64,000 bases of DNA, from the NCBI RefSeq assembly GCF_050436995.1, contig NC_134767.1:2294001-2358000 (forward strand), read 5' to 3'. Shown piece by piece: positions 34,835-44,970 of the stretch (position 1 is its first letter; every line of letters starts with the position of its first letter). Below the pieces are notes generated by a model. It saw nothing but the letters and a program-made list of their open reading frames with translations, did not search any database and was not told the origin of the DNA. The stretch is from Anticarsia gemmatalis. Taxonomy: Eukaryota > Arthropoda > Insecta > Lepidoptera > Erebidae. The position numbers were made by a program, and so were the translations under genes.

Positions 34835-35085
34835 TATTATTGGACAACTCTCATGCAGTCATTTGATTCCAAACTAAGCAGAGCTTGTACTATGGTGACC
34901 AAATAACTGATAAACACACTTATATACGTGTAAATACATACTTATATAGATACATTAACGTCGAGACTCAGAACAAATACTCGTGCTCATCACACAAAGA
35001 TTTGTCCCTGGTAGGATTTGAACTTATCACATGCGGTGCTTCGGTTATCGCGGCGAGGTAACCACTTTAACCACTACGTCAAGCA
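34835..35085 (-). mobile_element. tRNA-derived SINE
   Basis: Reverse copy of the same family with head: on the minus strand GTGGTTAAAGTGGTTACCTC, a B-box-like AAGTTCAAATCC, GTATTTGTTCTGAGTCTCG and GTTTATCAGTTATTTGGTCA. The frame at 35031-35252 is incidental. Confidence 0.7.
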
Positions 35086-35852
35086 TGCATTTGTTATCAA
35101 AACATCTACAAAATTGTTGGTTAATGTCATATCTGTTCAGCACTCTTTTTCCCATTGTTGAGCACCTATTTTCCCCTTCGTCCGTCACTTTCAAAAAGGT
35201 GGAAATGGCAAATAGGCTGTTTTTAATAAGACTGGGACATTACTCTATTTAACATTAGGTCACTTGGATGAAACTGACAGCTTTGGATGAGTTATGCTAT
35301 ATACTTGCACTACGGTTAAATATTTCCAACTGAATGGTAAAATGATTATCGTAAGGAACACGAAATTTCGGGACATTTATCGGTTTTTCGTTCAATTTTT
35401 CTGGATAACTACTAGTACGGGATAAGTAAAAGTTAACCACTGCCGATTATCGAGCCTCAAACCCAATATTCTATCTATCTACGCTTCTATATCACCACAA
35501 ACACAAGATGTGACCTAACCCTTACAACAGACTAATGACCTGGCAAGCATCCTGCTACATTAGGCGTGTGTACATAATGTACTATATATTGAGTTATTGA
35601 CTGCAGTTACTGTTATACATATACATGTGTGTAAGATGGCATAGATTATGCATATGTTATGATATCTGGGCTTGAAGATAATGATGGTATTGTGATGTTT
35701 GTTATGATTTTACATACATGAGTAAATATTTTGAATTCCTTTTGATTTTGTTAATGAAAGTCGCGAAAGACTGAATAGATAAAGTTTTAGTTGAAATTAG
35801 TTTCAAGTTACACGAAATAATATTATTTACATTTTGTGACACTGACAATTAA
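35086..35852. other. No recognisable feature
   Basis: A+T-rich; nothing supported. Confidence 0.6.
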
Positions 35853-36124
35853 TCTATATATATAAAAGAAAGTCGTGTTAGTTACACCACTTATAACTCA
35901 AGAACGGCAGAACAGATTTGGCTGAAAATTGGTAGGGAGGTAGCTTAGAGCCAGGAGATGGACATAGGCTACTTTTTACCCCGGGAAAATGACGCATTTC
36001 CCGAAAAAAATCAGGTGGCGAACGAAGTCGCGAATAATCAATTTTATAATGACATTGAATTAACAAAATTCCGTTGTCATGGCAACTGTTTTAATGGTGG
36101 ATATGCCATAACGCGACTTCGTTA
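35853..36124 (+). mobile_element. Non-autonomous Helitron fragment
   Basis: Starts A|TCTATATATATAAAAG, continues with the Helitron-associated text 'cataggctactttttaccccgggaaaatg', then an approximately 105-bp segment bracketed by AACGAAGTCGCG and CGCGACTTCGTT that also occurs, inverted, at 32882-32985. It abuts the next Helitron 5' end at 36125. Confidence 0.65.
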
Positions 36125-36235
36125 TCTATATATATAAAAATGAATTGCTGTTCGTTAGTCTCGCTAAAACTCAGTCTCAAAATGCATAGTACATAAAAAA
36201 CGAAAAAAAAAATTAATATCTAGATATATTTAAAA

Positions 36236-38043
36236 CTAGCTGACCCGCGCAGCTCCGCTCACGCTTTCTTCTATAGCTGACCCGGCAGACTTCGTACTGC
36301 CTCATCGATAAATAAAATACCTAATCTTTTTTCTTGTGAATTTAAGAACTCAGTGGGATAGTTGATTACGTCATCCTGGTTCATTACGGTGTCGACTGAT
36401 TTGAAGAAATCCAACTGTCCTGGAAGAAAATTCTGAATGGTTGCATTAAGATCCTCGACATCATTATTTTTCGCTGCTAATATTGCTCGTTTACCCAGCC
36501 AATTATGGTTATTGAACTTTTGCGCTATATCTGGGAAAACTCGCTGAATAAGCTCCACTTTTGAGTCTGTGATGTGACAGAAATCTGTAGGTAATGTGAT
36601 GAATCCGGTCGAGGTGTCCACTGCAACTTTCGTCTAGTCTAACAACTGCTTCGCAAACACATTTGCAGTTTCATCTTGTTGCAAAAATACTCGCATGTTA
36701 GTTGTTAAGTGGAGTGTCTTTACGTACTGCTACAAATTTGATGATTTTAGGCATGCATTTAGTTCATCAGCAACAGTTGATCGGGGAATAACTGGAAGAG
36801 TCTGACGAAAATCACCTGACAACAGAATCATGGCCCCACCGAAAATATTTTGGTTGTCACGAAGATCTTTCAATGTTCTGTCCAGTGCCTCCAGTGACCT
36901 CTTATGGGCCATTGTGCATTCATCCCATACAATCAATTTGCATACCTGTAGGATCTTGGCCATTGCGCTATTTTTGGCGATGTTGCAAATTGGTGTTTCG
37001 GTGATTTGCATGTTTAGTGGTAATTTCAAGGCAGAATGTGCAGCTCGCCCACCTTCTAGCAGAGTTGCAGTTATTCCAGATGAAGCCAACGCTAGAGCAA
37101 CATCATTTCGCGATCTGATCCTCGCCAAAAGCAATGAAATTAAAAACGTTTTTCCGGTTCCTCCGGGTGCATCAAGGAAATAAATTCCACCAGATCCACT
37201 GTTCACAGCTTCTACCAAAGTGTCGTACGCAATTCTTTGTTGTTGATTTAATTGTGGAACATTAAAATTTGTACGAACTGTTTCGGCCAATGCTTCAATG
37301 TCGTACTGATGTTCTCTTTGAAACTCGTGGTTTAATGCATCGTGCATATGACGATTGGGTGCTGTCATTCCCAAACACGACAATATATTTGCCATCAATA
37401 AACACATATCTTCTATCATGATCAATGTGTCATTGTAAATTTCTTCATTCATTTGTATTGTAGGATTCAAAGTTTGACGGCGCACACGATGCAAAACATC
37501 CTTAGACATGTCATCTCTTAACCCACAAATCTTTTGGATTCGAGGGGAAACTTGTCGATATGATAATCGCAAACAACGTACGAATTTGATGCGGCGACGA
37601 AGATATTACGGAATCCTTGAGCGTATCATCCCAGTGCGAATCGTTCTCAAGTAAATGTAATAGTTTACATGCCTTACGGTAAGTCGCACACAGCTGTCCA
37701 TCAACTGTTCACAGTTGTTTAAACGATGTCGGACCACGAACATTCACCAGCAACAACCGCAAATAATAACATTCATCGTTATTTGGATGTACTGTGTAGA
37801 TGCGACCCAGAGCATCTGAAGCAAATACATTTGGATGTCCTTCAACTGGTGTTCCTTGATTTCGACGCTGAAACGATTTCGATGATGCGTTCCATGTGTA
37901 ATAGCGTGGCATGTCAGCATACAGCAAAGTGCGAGCAAAATCATTAGTTTGACAGACTGTGACGAAACTTGTTAATGTTGTCGACGGTGGATGTGCCGGT
38001 CTGACTGCCGCGTTAGACTCATTAAAATAAACTCGTTGACCAT
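36236..38043 (-). repeat. Palindrome left arm
   Basis: 1808 bp, starting CTAGCTGACCCGCGC (an inverted Helitron 3' end) and matching the reverse complement of 38760-40567. No mismatch was found where I compared the two. Confidence 0.9.
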
Positions 38044-38053
38044 CCAAATCCAA
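36261..38053 (-). pseudogene. Helitron helicase region, mirror copy (left arm)
   Basis: Reverse-complement twin of the right-arm gene. Frames at 36271-36621, 36730-37572 and 37709-38053 encode the same peptides as 40182-40532, 39231-40073 and 38750-39094, including the same stops. It begins at GQRVYFNE; the preceding MPRRRR segment is absent because the mirror ends at 38043, and the few codons before it come from other sequence. Sharing every stop shows the gene was already dead when it was duplicated. Confidence 0.88.
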
Positions 38054-38060
38054 TCTGTAT

Positions 38061-38442
38061 ATATTCGCTTAGCCTTTGTTCCAAACTATGTTGGAGTCGG
38101 CTTCCAGTCTCACCGGATGCAGCTGAATACCAGTGTTTTACATGGAGCGACTGCCTATCTGACCTCCACAACCCAGTTACTTAGGTATTAACACGATACC
38201 CTTCGGTAAGACTGGTTGTCAGACTTTCAAGCTTCTGACTACTGTTAACGACTGTCAAAGATCTTCGAAAATGACAGCCGGGACCCACAATTTAACGTGC
38301 CTTCCGAAACACGGAGAAACTCGATATGTTTAGGATGGTCACCCATCCACGGAACAACCTCGGCAAGCGTAGCTTAACCTCAGAGATCGATCCGTGCGGC
38401 TGTTGTAAACTAAGCCACGGGCTCCTCAATGTCAAATGTCAA
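38061..38442 (-). mobile_element. 5S-rRNA-derived SINE in the palindrome spacer
   Basis: On the minus strand it reads a 5S-like head (GGTTAAGCTACGC...GGATGGGTGACC, resembling the internal control region of 5S rRNA genes), then a body and a tail ending near GGAACAAAGGCTAAGCGAAT. It is flanked by a 15-bp target duplication, AAATCCAATCTGTAT, at 38046-38060 and 38443-38457. Transcription would be by RNA polymerase III from the 5S-type promoter; mobility depends on a LINE. Confidence 0.85.
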
Positions 38443-38457
38443 ATCCAATCTGTATTT

Positions 38458-38668
38458 AATAAAAATGCATTTATTGAATAAAGCATGAAGTTTTAAGAAT
38501 TATTACCATATTATATCTATCTGTGTGGCTACGTGCGCTAGAACTTTCTTTACTTTGGTGATCCTTTGTGATAGTGACATTCCAAGTAATGTGCTCTTTT
38601 TTGTGATAGTGACACTTTACTGCTAAATGAGCAGGAAATTTTCTCAATTTGATTAATTACAATTTACG
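38458..38668 (+). other. Helitron 5' leader ahead of the right-arm gene
   Basis: A+T-rich sequence upstream of MPRRRR with a repeated word TTTGTGATAGTGACA (twice, around 38570 and 38611). It probably belongs to the Helitron 5' untranslated part. It is absent from the left arm. Confidence 0.4.
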
Positions 38669-40542
38669 ATGCCGAGGAGAAGACGACCTGACTTAGGTCG
38701 TCCATTTGCGATCCATGAAGGACAACCTACAGTAGTCCATTTGGCAGTCCATTTAGAAAATGGTCAACGAGTTTATTTTAATGAGTCTAACGCGGCAGTC
38801 AGACCGGCACATCCACCGTCGACAACATTAACAAGTTTCGTCACAGTCTGTCAAACTAATGATTTTGCTCGCACTTTGCTGTATGCTGACATGCCACGCT
38901 ATTACACATGGAACGCATCATCGAAATCGTTTCAGCGTCGAAATCAAGGAACACCAGTTGAAGGACATCCAAATGTATTTGCTTCAGATGCTCTGGGTCG
39001 CATCTACACAGTACATCCAAATAACGATGAATGTTATTATTTGCGGTTGTTGCTGGTGAATGTTCGTGGTCCGACATCGTTTAAACAACTGTGAACAGTT
39101 GATGGACAGCTGTGTGCGACTTACCGTAAGGCATGTAAACTATTACATTTACTTGAGAACGATTCGCACTGGGATGATACGCTCAAGGATTCCGTAATAT
39201 CTTCGTCGCCGCATCAAATTCGTACGTTGTTTGCGATTATCATATCGACAAGTTTCCCCTCGAATCCAAAAGATTTGTGGGTTAAGAGATGACATGTCTA
39301 AGGATGTTTTGCATCGTGTGCGCCGTCAAACTTTGAATCCTACAATACAAATGAATGAAGAAATTTACAATGACACATTGATCATGATAGAAGATATGTG
39401 TTTATTGATGGCAAATATATTGTCGTGTTTGGGAATGACAGCACCCAATCGTCATATGCACGATGCATTAAACCACGAGTTTCAAAGAGAACATCAGTAC
39501 GACATTGAAGCATTGGCCGAAACAGTTCGTACAAATTTTAATGTTCCACAATTAAATCAACAACAAAGAATTGCGTACGACACTTTGGTAGAAGCTGTGA
39601 ACAGTGGATCTGGTGGAATTTATTTCCTTGATGCACCCGGAGGAACCGGAAAAACGTTTTTAATTTCATTGCTTTTGGCGAGGATCAGATCGCGAAATGA
39701 TGTTGCTCTAGCGTTGGCTTCATCTGGAATAACTGCAACTCTGCTAGAAGGTGGGCGAGCTGCACATTCTGCCTTGAAATTACCACTAAACATGCAAATC
39801 ACCGAAACACCAATTTGCAACATCGCCAAAAATAGCGCAATGGCCAAGATCCTACAGGTATGCAAATTGATTGTATGGGATGAATGCACAATGGCCCATA
39901 AGAGGTCACTGGAGGCACTGGACAGAACATTGAAAGATCTTCGTGACAACCAAAATATTTTCGGTGGGGCCATGATTCTGTTGTCAGGTGATTTTCGTCA
40001 GACTCTTCCAGTTATTCCCCGATCAACTGTTGCTGATGAACTAAATGCATGCCTAAAATCATCAAATTTGTAGCAGTACGTAAAGACACTCCACTTAACA
40101 ACTAACATGCGAGTATTTTTGCAACAAGATGAAACTGCAAATGTGTTTGCGAAGCAGTTGTTAGACTAGACGAAAGTTGCAGTGGACACCTCGACCGGAT
40201 TCATCACATTACCTACAGATTTCTGTCACATCACAGACTCAAAAGTGGAGCTTATTCAGCGAGTTTTCCCAGATATAGCGCAAAAGTTCAATAACCATAA
40301 TTGGCTGGGTAAACGAGCAATATTAGCAGCGAAAAATAATGATGTCGAGGATCTTAATGCAACCATTCAGAATTTTCTTCCAGGACAGTTGGATTTCTTC
40401 AAATCAGTCGACACCGTAATGAACCAGGATGACGTAATCAACTATCCCACTGAGTTCTTAAATTCACAAGAAAAAAGATTAGGTATTTTATTTATCGATG
40501 AGGCAGTACGAAGTCTGCCGGGTCAGCTATAGAAGAAAGCGT
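38669..40542 (+). pseudogene. Helitron Rep/helicase gene, internally deleted and interrupted (right arm)
   Basis: Starts MPRRRRPDLGR, a typical Helitron protein N-terminus, but passes within about 25 codons to the region just ahead of the helicase (NGQRVYFNE, QTNDFARTLLYADMPRYYTWN, LGRIYTVHPNN). The Rep/HUH nuclease domain expected in between is missing. A stop follows FKQL at 39094. The helicase portion resumes (39231-40073) with Walker A DAPGGTGKT near residues 134-142 of that frame, a Walker B-like LIVWDECTM and LLSGDFRQTLP. A stop at 40071-40073 interrupts it, another follows FAKQLLD, and a last frame (40182-40532) covers ITLPTDFCHI to INYPTEFLNSQ. The C-terminus runs into Helitron 3'-end sequence, so the helicase end is lost. 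Full-length Helitron proteins are typically well over 1000 residues. This copy cannot encode a working protein. Confidence 0.88.
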
Positions 40543-40567
40543 GAGCGGAGCTGCGCGGGTCAGCTAG
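38760..40567 (+). repeat. Palindrome right arm
   Basis: Partner of 36236-38043. Near its end it carries two successive Helitron-3'-like hairpin segments (about 40500-40530 ending GGGTCAGCTATAG, and about 40538-40567 ending GGGTCAGCTAG), suggesting one Helitron 3' end was acquired beside an older one. Confidence 0.88.
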
Positions 40568-41155
40568 TTGCAGAATAAAAAGTGGATTAGCTAAATACCA
40601 GGAAGTGAAATATTTTTTGAATTGTTCAGTTTAATGTTGGTATTTTTTATAGGCTATTTTGTATAATGATCTTTTATGATCAGGTAACCAAAAAAAAAAT
40701 TCCAAATTATTTTGAAATCATACTGTTTAACGAATAAAAAAATGGATCATACTTCAAAAAAATTACCGACAAAACGACACTTTTTTTTTATTCTTCAATT
40801 CATATTCAAATTCTCGTCAACTAGATAACATTACAACACAAAGCATCCAACCAAAACACAACTAAATAAGAAATCACAATCTTCGTACACACTACAATTA
40901 GTGGTCGCTACAAGTTACAGCTAAGATACAGGGGCCATAAGGCTAATGGACTAGAAACGGCCATTTACTCGCAACAACATTTTGGCGATAGGCACAGCGG
41001 ACAATGGAGCAAAGATACCCGCTATACTAAACTTCTCTTTGTGTGGTTTAATAATAAATTTGATATAGAACTTGGGAACAACGGATTCGGGTTTGATAGT
41101 GTTTGGATATTTGTGGTTGGTTGGTGTATTGCTGAATGAATTTGGCTTTATAATA
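40568..41155. other. No recognisable feature
   Basis: Flank to the right of the Helitron palindrome, up to the Helitron-like end at 41156. No coding signal. Confidence 0.5.
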
Positions 41156-41290
41156 CTAGGTTTCAACCGCGACTTCGTTCGCGTAAAGGTTTCCTGTGGT
41201 TAAAAGTATTCTTTGTGTTAATTACGTGGGTTTATTGGTACACAGCTACACACATCAACACTGTCTAGGGATATTTTGTATTTACTCAAT
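41156..41290 (-). mobile_element. Helitron-like end plus short repeat
   Basis: CTAGGTTTCAACCGCGACTTCGTTCGCG at 41156 resembles an inverted Helitron 3' hairpin and CTAG. It leads into 'cacacatcaacactgtctagggatattttgta' (41243-41281), which recurs inverted at 42796-42838 on the other side of the Tc1 remnant. Confidence 0.45.
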
Positions 41291-41570
41291 TATCTCAAAA
41301 TTTATTAAAGATAACATGCAACATGTATATATTTCTATAAAGCCCATTTATCTGACTATACTTCAGAATAAAAAAAATCTCTAATTATTTTGCGTTAACA
41401 ATTTCATACTTAAATAAAGAAAAAACTAAAATAATGGTAAAACTAACAATGAATGTTTTTCTTCAGAAAATGTGAAAAATAAGAAAAAGTCATTGTTTTT
41501 AGCAGTTTTGCGAAAAATCAGTAATCTATAAAGCCATCTATGACATTTATAGCAGTCCTGCAGCGATTTT

Positions 41571-42543
41571 TCATAATTTGGATAGAGTTATCCGAGTCTT
41601 ACTGCGGTATATTGTCCCAGGTCCGGCTAAGATGCAAAAAAGTGGCTCTTCCGTTGCTATGTTCGCAGGGAAATTCCTCAAAGCCCTTCTTTGGGGCATA
41701 CTCCACGCGTGCTCTATAGGTTTTAGGTCAGGTGATTGAGCGAGCCAGCTTAAGACCGATTTGTCGTGTTCCTGCGACCATCTCGTCACCGCTCTTGCTG
41801 TGTGCGGACGGGCGTTATCGTGAATGAGGGTGAATTCTTGGCCCATTTTAAGTTTATGGGGGTAGATTATCGGCATTAGCACCTCATTACGGTATTTTTT
41901 AGCCGTAATGGTGATTCTGATCCAAACGCGGTCTTTTCGTCCACCGAGAATAATTTCCGCCAAAACCATCATTGTCCCGCCGTGCTATGAATGGACTTCC
42001 TGAGGATATTGCAGACGGCTATCACGACCAGAGACTCGCCAAACACGTACTCTACATGAATCGAAATGAAAACCGAACCGGGACTCATCGGTAAACAGTA
42101 ATACAGACTACGGGTTATCATCCCAGAGCAAAAGTACAGGGAACCCACTCTAGTCTTCGTCCGCGATTTCCTCAGCAGAGTGCTGGAGTACGAAGCGGTC
42201 TGCGAGCGTGAAAGTTATCTTCATGCAGCATTTTCTTCGCAGTTTGGTCACTCACAAGCAACTGGTGCTCTGACTGGAGCCTCCGAACCAACTGCATGGC
42301 CGTAACATTTGGTTCTCTTCTCACGGCAATTTGCAAAAATCGGTCTTGTCGATAAGTGGTTATTCGCTTTCCCCCTCGATATCTTTCAACCAGTTCACTA
42401 GTAGCACGGTAGGATGACTATAACCTAGATATCACGTTTTGTCTTGTTCCAATCTCGCCAGCAATACTCCGTTGAGCAGCCACAGCGTAGAGCACGCCCA
42501 CTGCCCTTAGCATTGCTTCTCTCGTTATATAGCGCCGCTGCAT
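41571..42543 (-). pseudogene. Tc1-like transposase pseudogene (DD34E)
   Basis: Reads from ATG at 42543 (MQRRYITREAMLRAV), through a helix-turn-helix (SIAGEIGTRQNVISRL) and a GGKRITTYR basic motif with a second HTH (VTAMQLVRRLQSE), to the catalytic core: LFTDESRF near 42090, HDNARPHTA near 41810-41840, and WLAQSPDLKPIEHAW near 41710-41750, which supplies the final Glu. A stop interrupts after VISRL, frames shift near 42180, and another stop lies just before the GTMMVLAEI segment (41972). Family length is about 340 residues, so nearly the whole protein is represented but it is dead. No clear TIRs were found at its ends. Confidence 0.85.
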
Positions 42544-42795
42544 GATGCACACAATAGATTTAACTCGAAATTAGTCGATAACTTGTAATAAAACTTCAAT
42601 CTGGCACAAAAAAATATCCCGATACTACAGTAGTTAAACAAAACTTGCGGACTTCGCAACCATTATGCCGCGTAAATATTTTATTTTTAATTATTTTTTA
42701 TAAATTCAAATTTAGAATCATCCAAAAAGATTTAAAAAATAGTCTTTTATCAAAAGATTTTTAAACTGGCCAGTATTTTTTGAGTTTAAGAACTT

Positions 42796-42905
42796 TATAC
42801 AAAATATCCCTAGACGGTGTTGATGTGTGTATAAGCTATCACTGTTTTAAATTTCATTAAAATTAGTTGGTTAATCTCTCAGTTCTGGCTCAGTTTAGAT
42901 AAATC
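42796..42905 (+). repeat. Inverted partner of the 41.25-kb repeat
   Basis: About 43 bp (CAAAATATCCCTAGACGG...) is the reverse complement of 41243-41281 with one or two differences; the sequence that follows (TTTCATTAAAATTAG) is the usual Helitron-associated text. The pair brackets the Tc1 remnant. Confidence 0.5.
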
Positions 42906-43872
42906 TCAATAAACTGCCAACATAATATATAAATTATATTTGTCTTGAATTATTAATTATTAATTTAATTGTAGTTCTACCTTTATTGCCAGATCAGGAA
43001 TATATAGTTTTCAAACTATGACAAAATCTACATAGTAGTTTGAAACTAAGACATTGGAGTTCACCTCTCAAATCATACAAAATTATAAATTAACAAAGTT
43101 CCGTCTTCATCTGCTTTATATTTCACATTTCATTTCACGACTGCAAACCTCAACGTTCCTATTCACATTTTATTCATAAAATAAACTCCACAAATGATGC
43201 TCACTATTATTTCACTTCATTCCGAGCAAAGCTATCGAGTTCAAGAACAAATTGCTAAATCAGTGAAGTGTAACGTAGTCCAGTAGTTTTCAATAAAGAC
43301 AGCATTGTCAGTGCTAAGGAATACTTGAACGTGCAACGGACGAATGTTTTGGTAAACTGTGGTTTCTATTTGTTGAAGATATGATTTTTATTGTATACCC
43401 CCTATAGTTCCGCAGAACAACTTCGCTAGTTTATTATCAATAGAATCGAGTTTGATTGGAACTTATGTCAGATTGAACTCTTAATTTGTTAACTAGCGCA
43501 CGCGCTGGTTCAAAGTTAAGCTAATTGGAATTTACGATTTAGATCAATTTTACTCTATCAAACGTTAGTTCAAAATGATTTACTATTTTTCGCGCTAACG
43601 ATTAAATGAGCGTGAATAAAAATTAACGTCACTTTCACTAAAACTTACTTCATATTTTAGAAAAGTAAGAAAGTTGATGTCAATGATTTCGGAACGAGCA
43701 AAAATTTTATTTCTTTCTCGTTCTCACGGAGAACACTAAGATTTTCATATCAACATTTTTCATTAGTGGATATTCTGTAAAAATGGAAAATCGGCGCTCT
43801 TTTGATAAACGGTGTTTAAAACAGTGTGTCTTTGACATTTCTTGCAGCTACACTCTGCAATATTTATAAAAC
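42906..43872. other. No recognisable feature
   Basis: A+T-rich; short frames only. Confidence 0.6.
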
Positions 43873-44101
43873 TAGTGTCCGTCCGCGTGGAAACCTTTCC
43901 CGTGTAAATCTCGATCCCTCGGGAACTCCGGGATAAAAAGTACCCTATGTGTTATTCTGGGTCTTCAGCTACTTATATACCAAATTTAATCGTAATCGGT
44001 TCAGTATTATTTGCGTGAAAGAGTAACAAACATCCATCCATACATACATACATGCATAGTAAACATTCTCACAAACTTTCACATTTATAATATTAGTAAG
44101 A
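43873..44101 (-). mobile_element. Small Helitron-like repeat
   Basis: Left end CTAGTGTCCGTCCGCGTGG, right end TTATAATATTAGTAAGA, with CATACATA repeats (about 44030-44055). Same family as 19707-19923, opposite strand. Confidence 0.6.
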
Positions 44102-44489
44102 TTAGTAGAATAGTAGGATATTAGTAGGATAGTGTGAAATATTCTGAGAACATTTGCCATTGATATTTGATTCGCTGACCTGTATCTGAAGGCTGCTTTT
44201 CAATCTCCTAAGAACATGTTATTGTAGTTGTTTTCTTAGAATCTTCTAGACGGTTGCAAGTAATGATAAATTACTTTAAAGTTACTGTTAAATACAGGGA
44301 ATTCCGACAAAAGAATGTTTCTAAAGTCTTGCATAATATTTTATCAAAGGTTCTGCTTGGATTTTACAGCACTATATTCAATGAAAGTCAACAGGTCCCG
44401 TCTTCTGTGAAAAACTGAAAAAAATATTTGTACGTTTGATGTTTCTTAAAACAATTCTTGACGAAAACCCTAACCTGGGGGGCTATCAT

Positions 44490-44612
44490 GTATTTCAGTT
44501 GACAACTATTTGAAAGCAACTACATTCTATTTACTCCCTTAGATTATAATGATTAACACGTTACGTCAAAGCAGCAATGTACTAAATAGTGACCAGCAAT
44601 TTGACGTACACC
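44490..44612 (+). mobile_element. MITE truncated by a SINE
   Basis: TCAGTTGACAACTATTTGAA...GATTAACACGTTACGTCAAA...TTTGACGTACACC parallels the reverse complement of 4704-4829, but the terminal AGTTGTCAACTGA is missing where the SINE at 44613 begins. Confidence 0.65.
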
Positions 44613-44873
44613 AGGCGCCCATAGCCAGTTGCGCTCACCGGTCGGTAAACGATCTGTGGGTGAAGCAACCGTTGGCGCGGTTATTCCATAGATGGGTGAC
44701 CGCATAGTGGTATTTGAACTGGGCGTCTCCGTGCTTCGAAGGGCACGTAAAAAGTCGCTCCCGGTTGTTGTCGATTAAGATAACAGTCGTTAAGCCATGT
44801 CAAAGGCCTTCGGGCGGCTTGAACAACTTTGACACTAGGTTGACCACTAACCATACGATAAGAAGAAGAAGGT
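44613..44873 (+). mobile_element. 5S-derived SINE
   Basis: GCGCTCACCGGTCGGTAAAC, GTGAAGCAACCGTTGGCGCG, TAGATGGGTGACCGCATAG (resembling the 5S rRNA internal promoter), CGCTCCCGGTTGTTGTCG, and the end ACCATACGATAAGAAGAAGA. Open frames over it (44714-45130) are incidental. Confidence 0.8.
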
Positions 44874-44881
44874 CTAATATC

Positions 44882-44970
44882 TCATTCTGTAGCTCGATTC
44901 TCTATCAAATCGAAATCGTATACCGACAATCGACCTGTCATCGAGAAATTTTGTATGAAAATCTGAAAAA
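44882..44970 (+). repeat. MITE fragment, 'tatcgactaccgac' family
   Basis: GTAGCTCGATTCTCTATC, ACCGACAATCGACCTGTCA, ATCGAGAAATTTTGTATGAA. Matches 50342-50592 inverted; the remainder of the element is not recognised. Confidence 0.5.

Larger units (their letters stand above)
36125..40567 (+). mobile_element. Helitron remnant arranged as a large palindrome
   Basis: Right border GCGCGGGTCAGCTAG at 40567, followed by T; left border TCTATATATATAAAAATG from 36125, preceded by A. This matches Helitron rules (5'-TC, 3'-CTAG after a hairpin, insertion between A and T). Inside, 36236-38043 is the exact reverse complement of 38760-40567: every predicted frame in one arm has its mirror in the other with coordinates summing to 76803. 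The 716-bp spacer (38044-38759) holds a SINE and the 5' part of the coding region of the right arm. Whether the whole interval moved as one unit, or two Helitron pieces met head to head, cannot be decided here. A local assembly artefact is also possible. Confidence 0.8.

Noticed and set aside
36830..37183. 117-codon plus-strand frame (and its mirror at 39620-39973)
   Set aside because: Antisense shadow of the conserved Helitron helicase frame.
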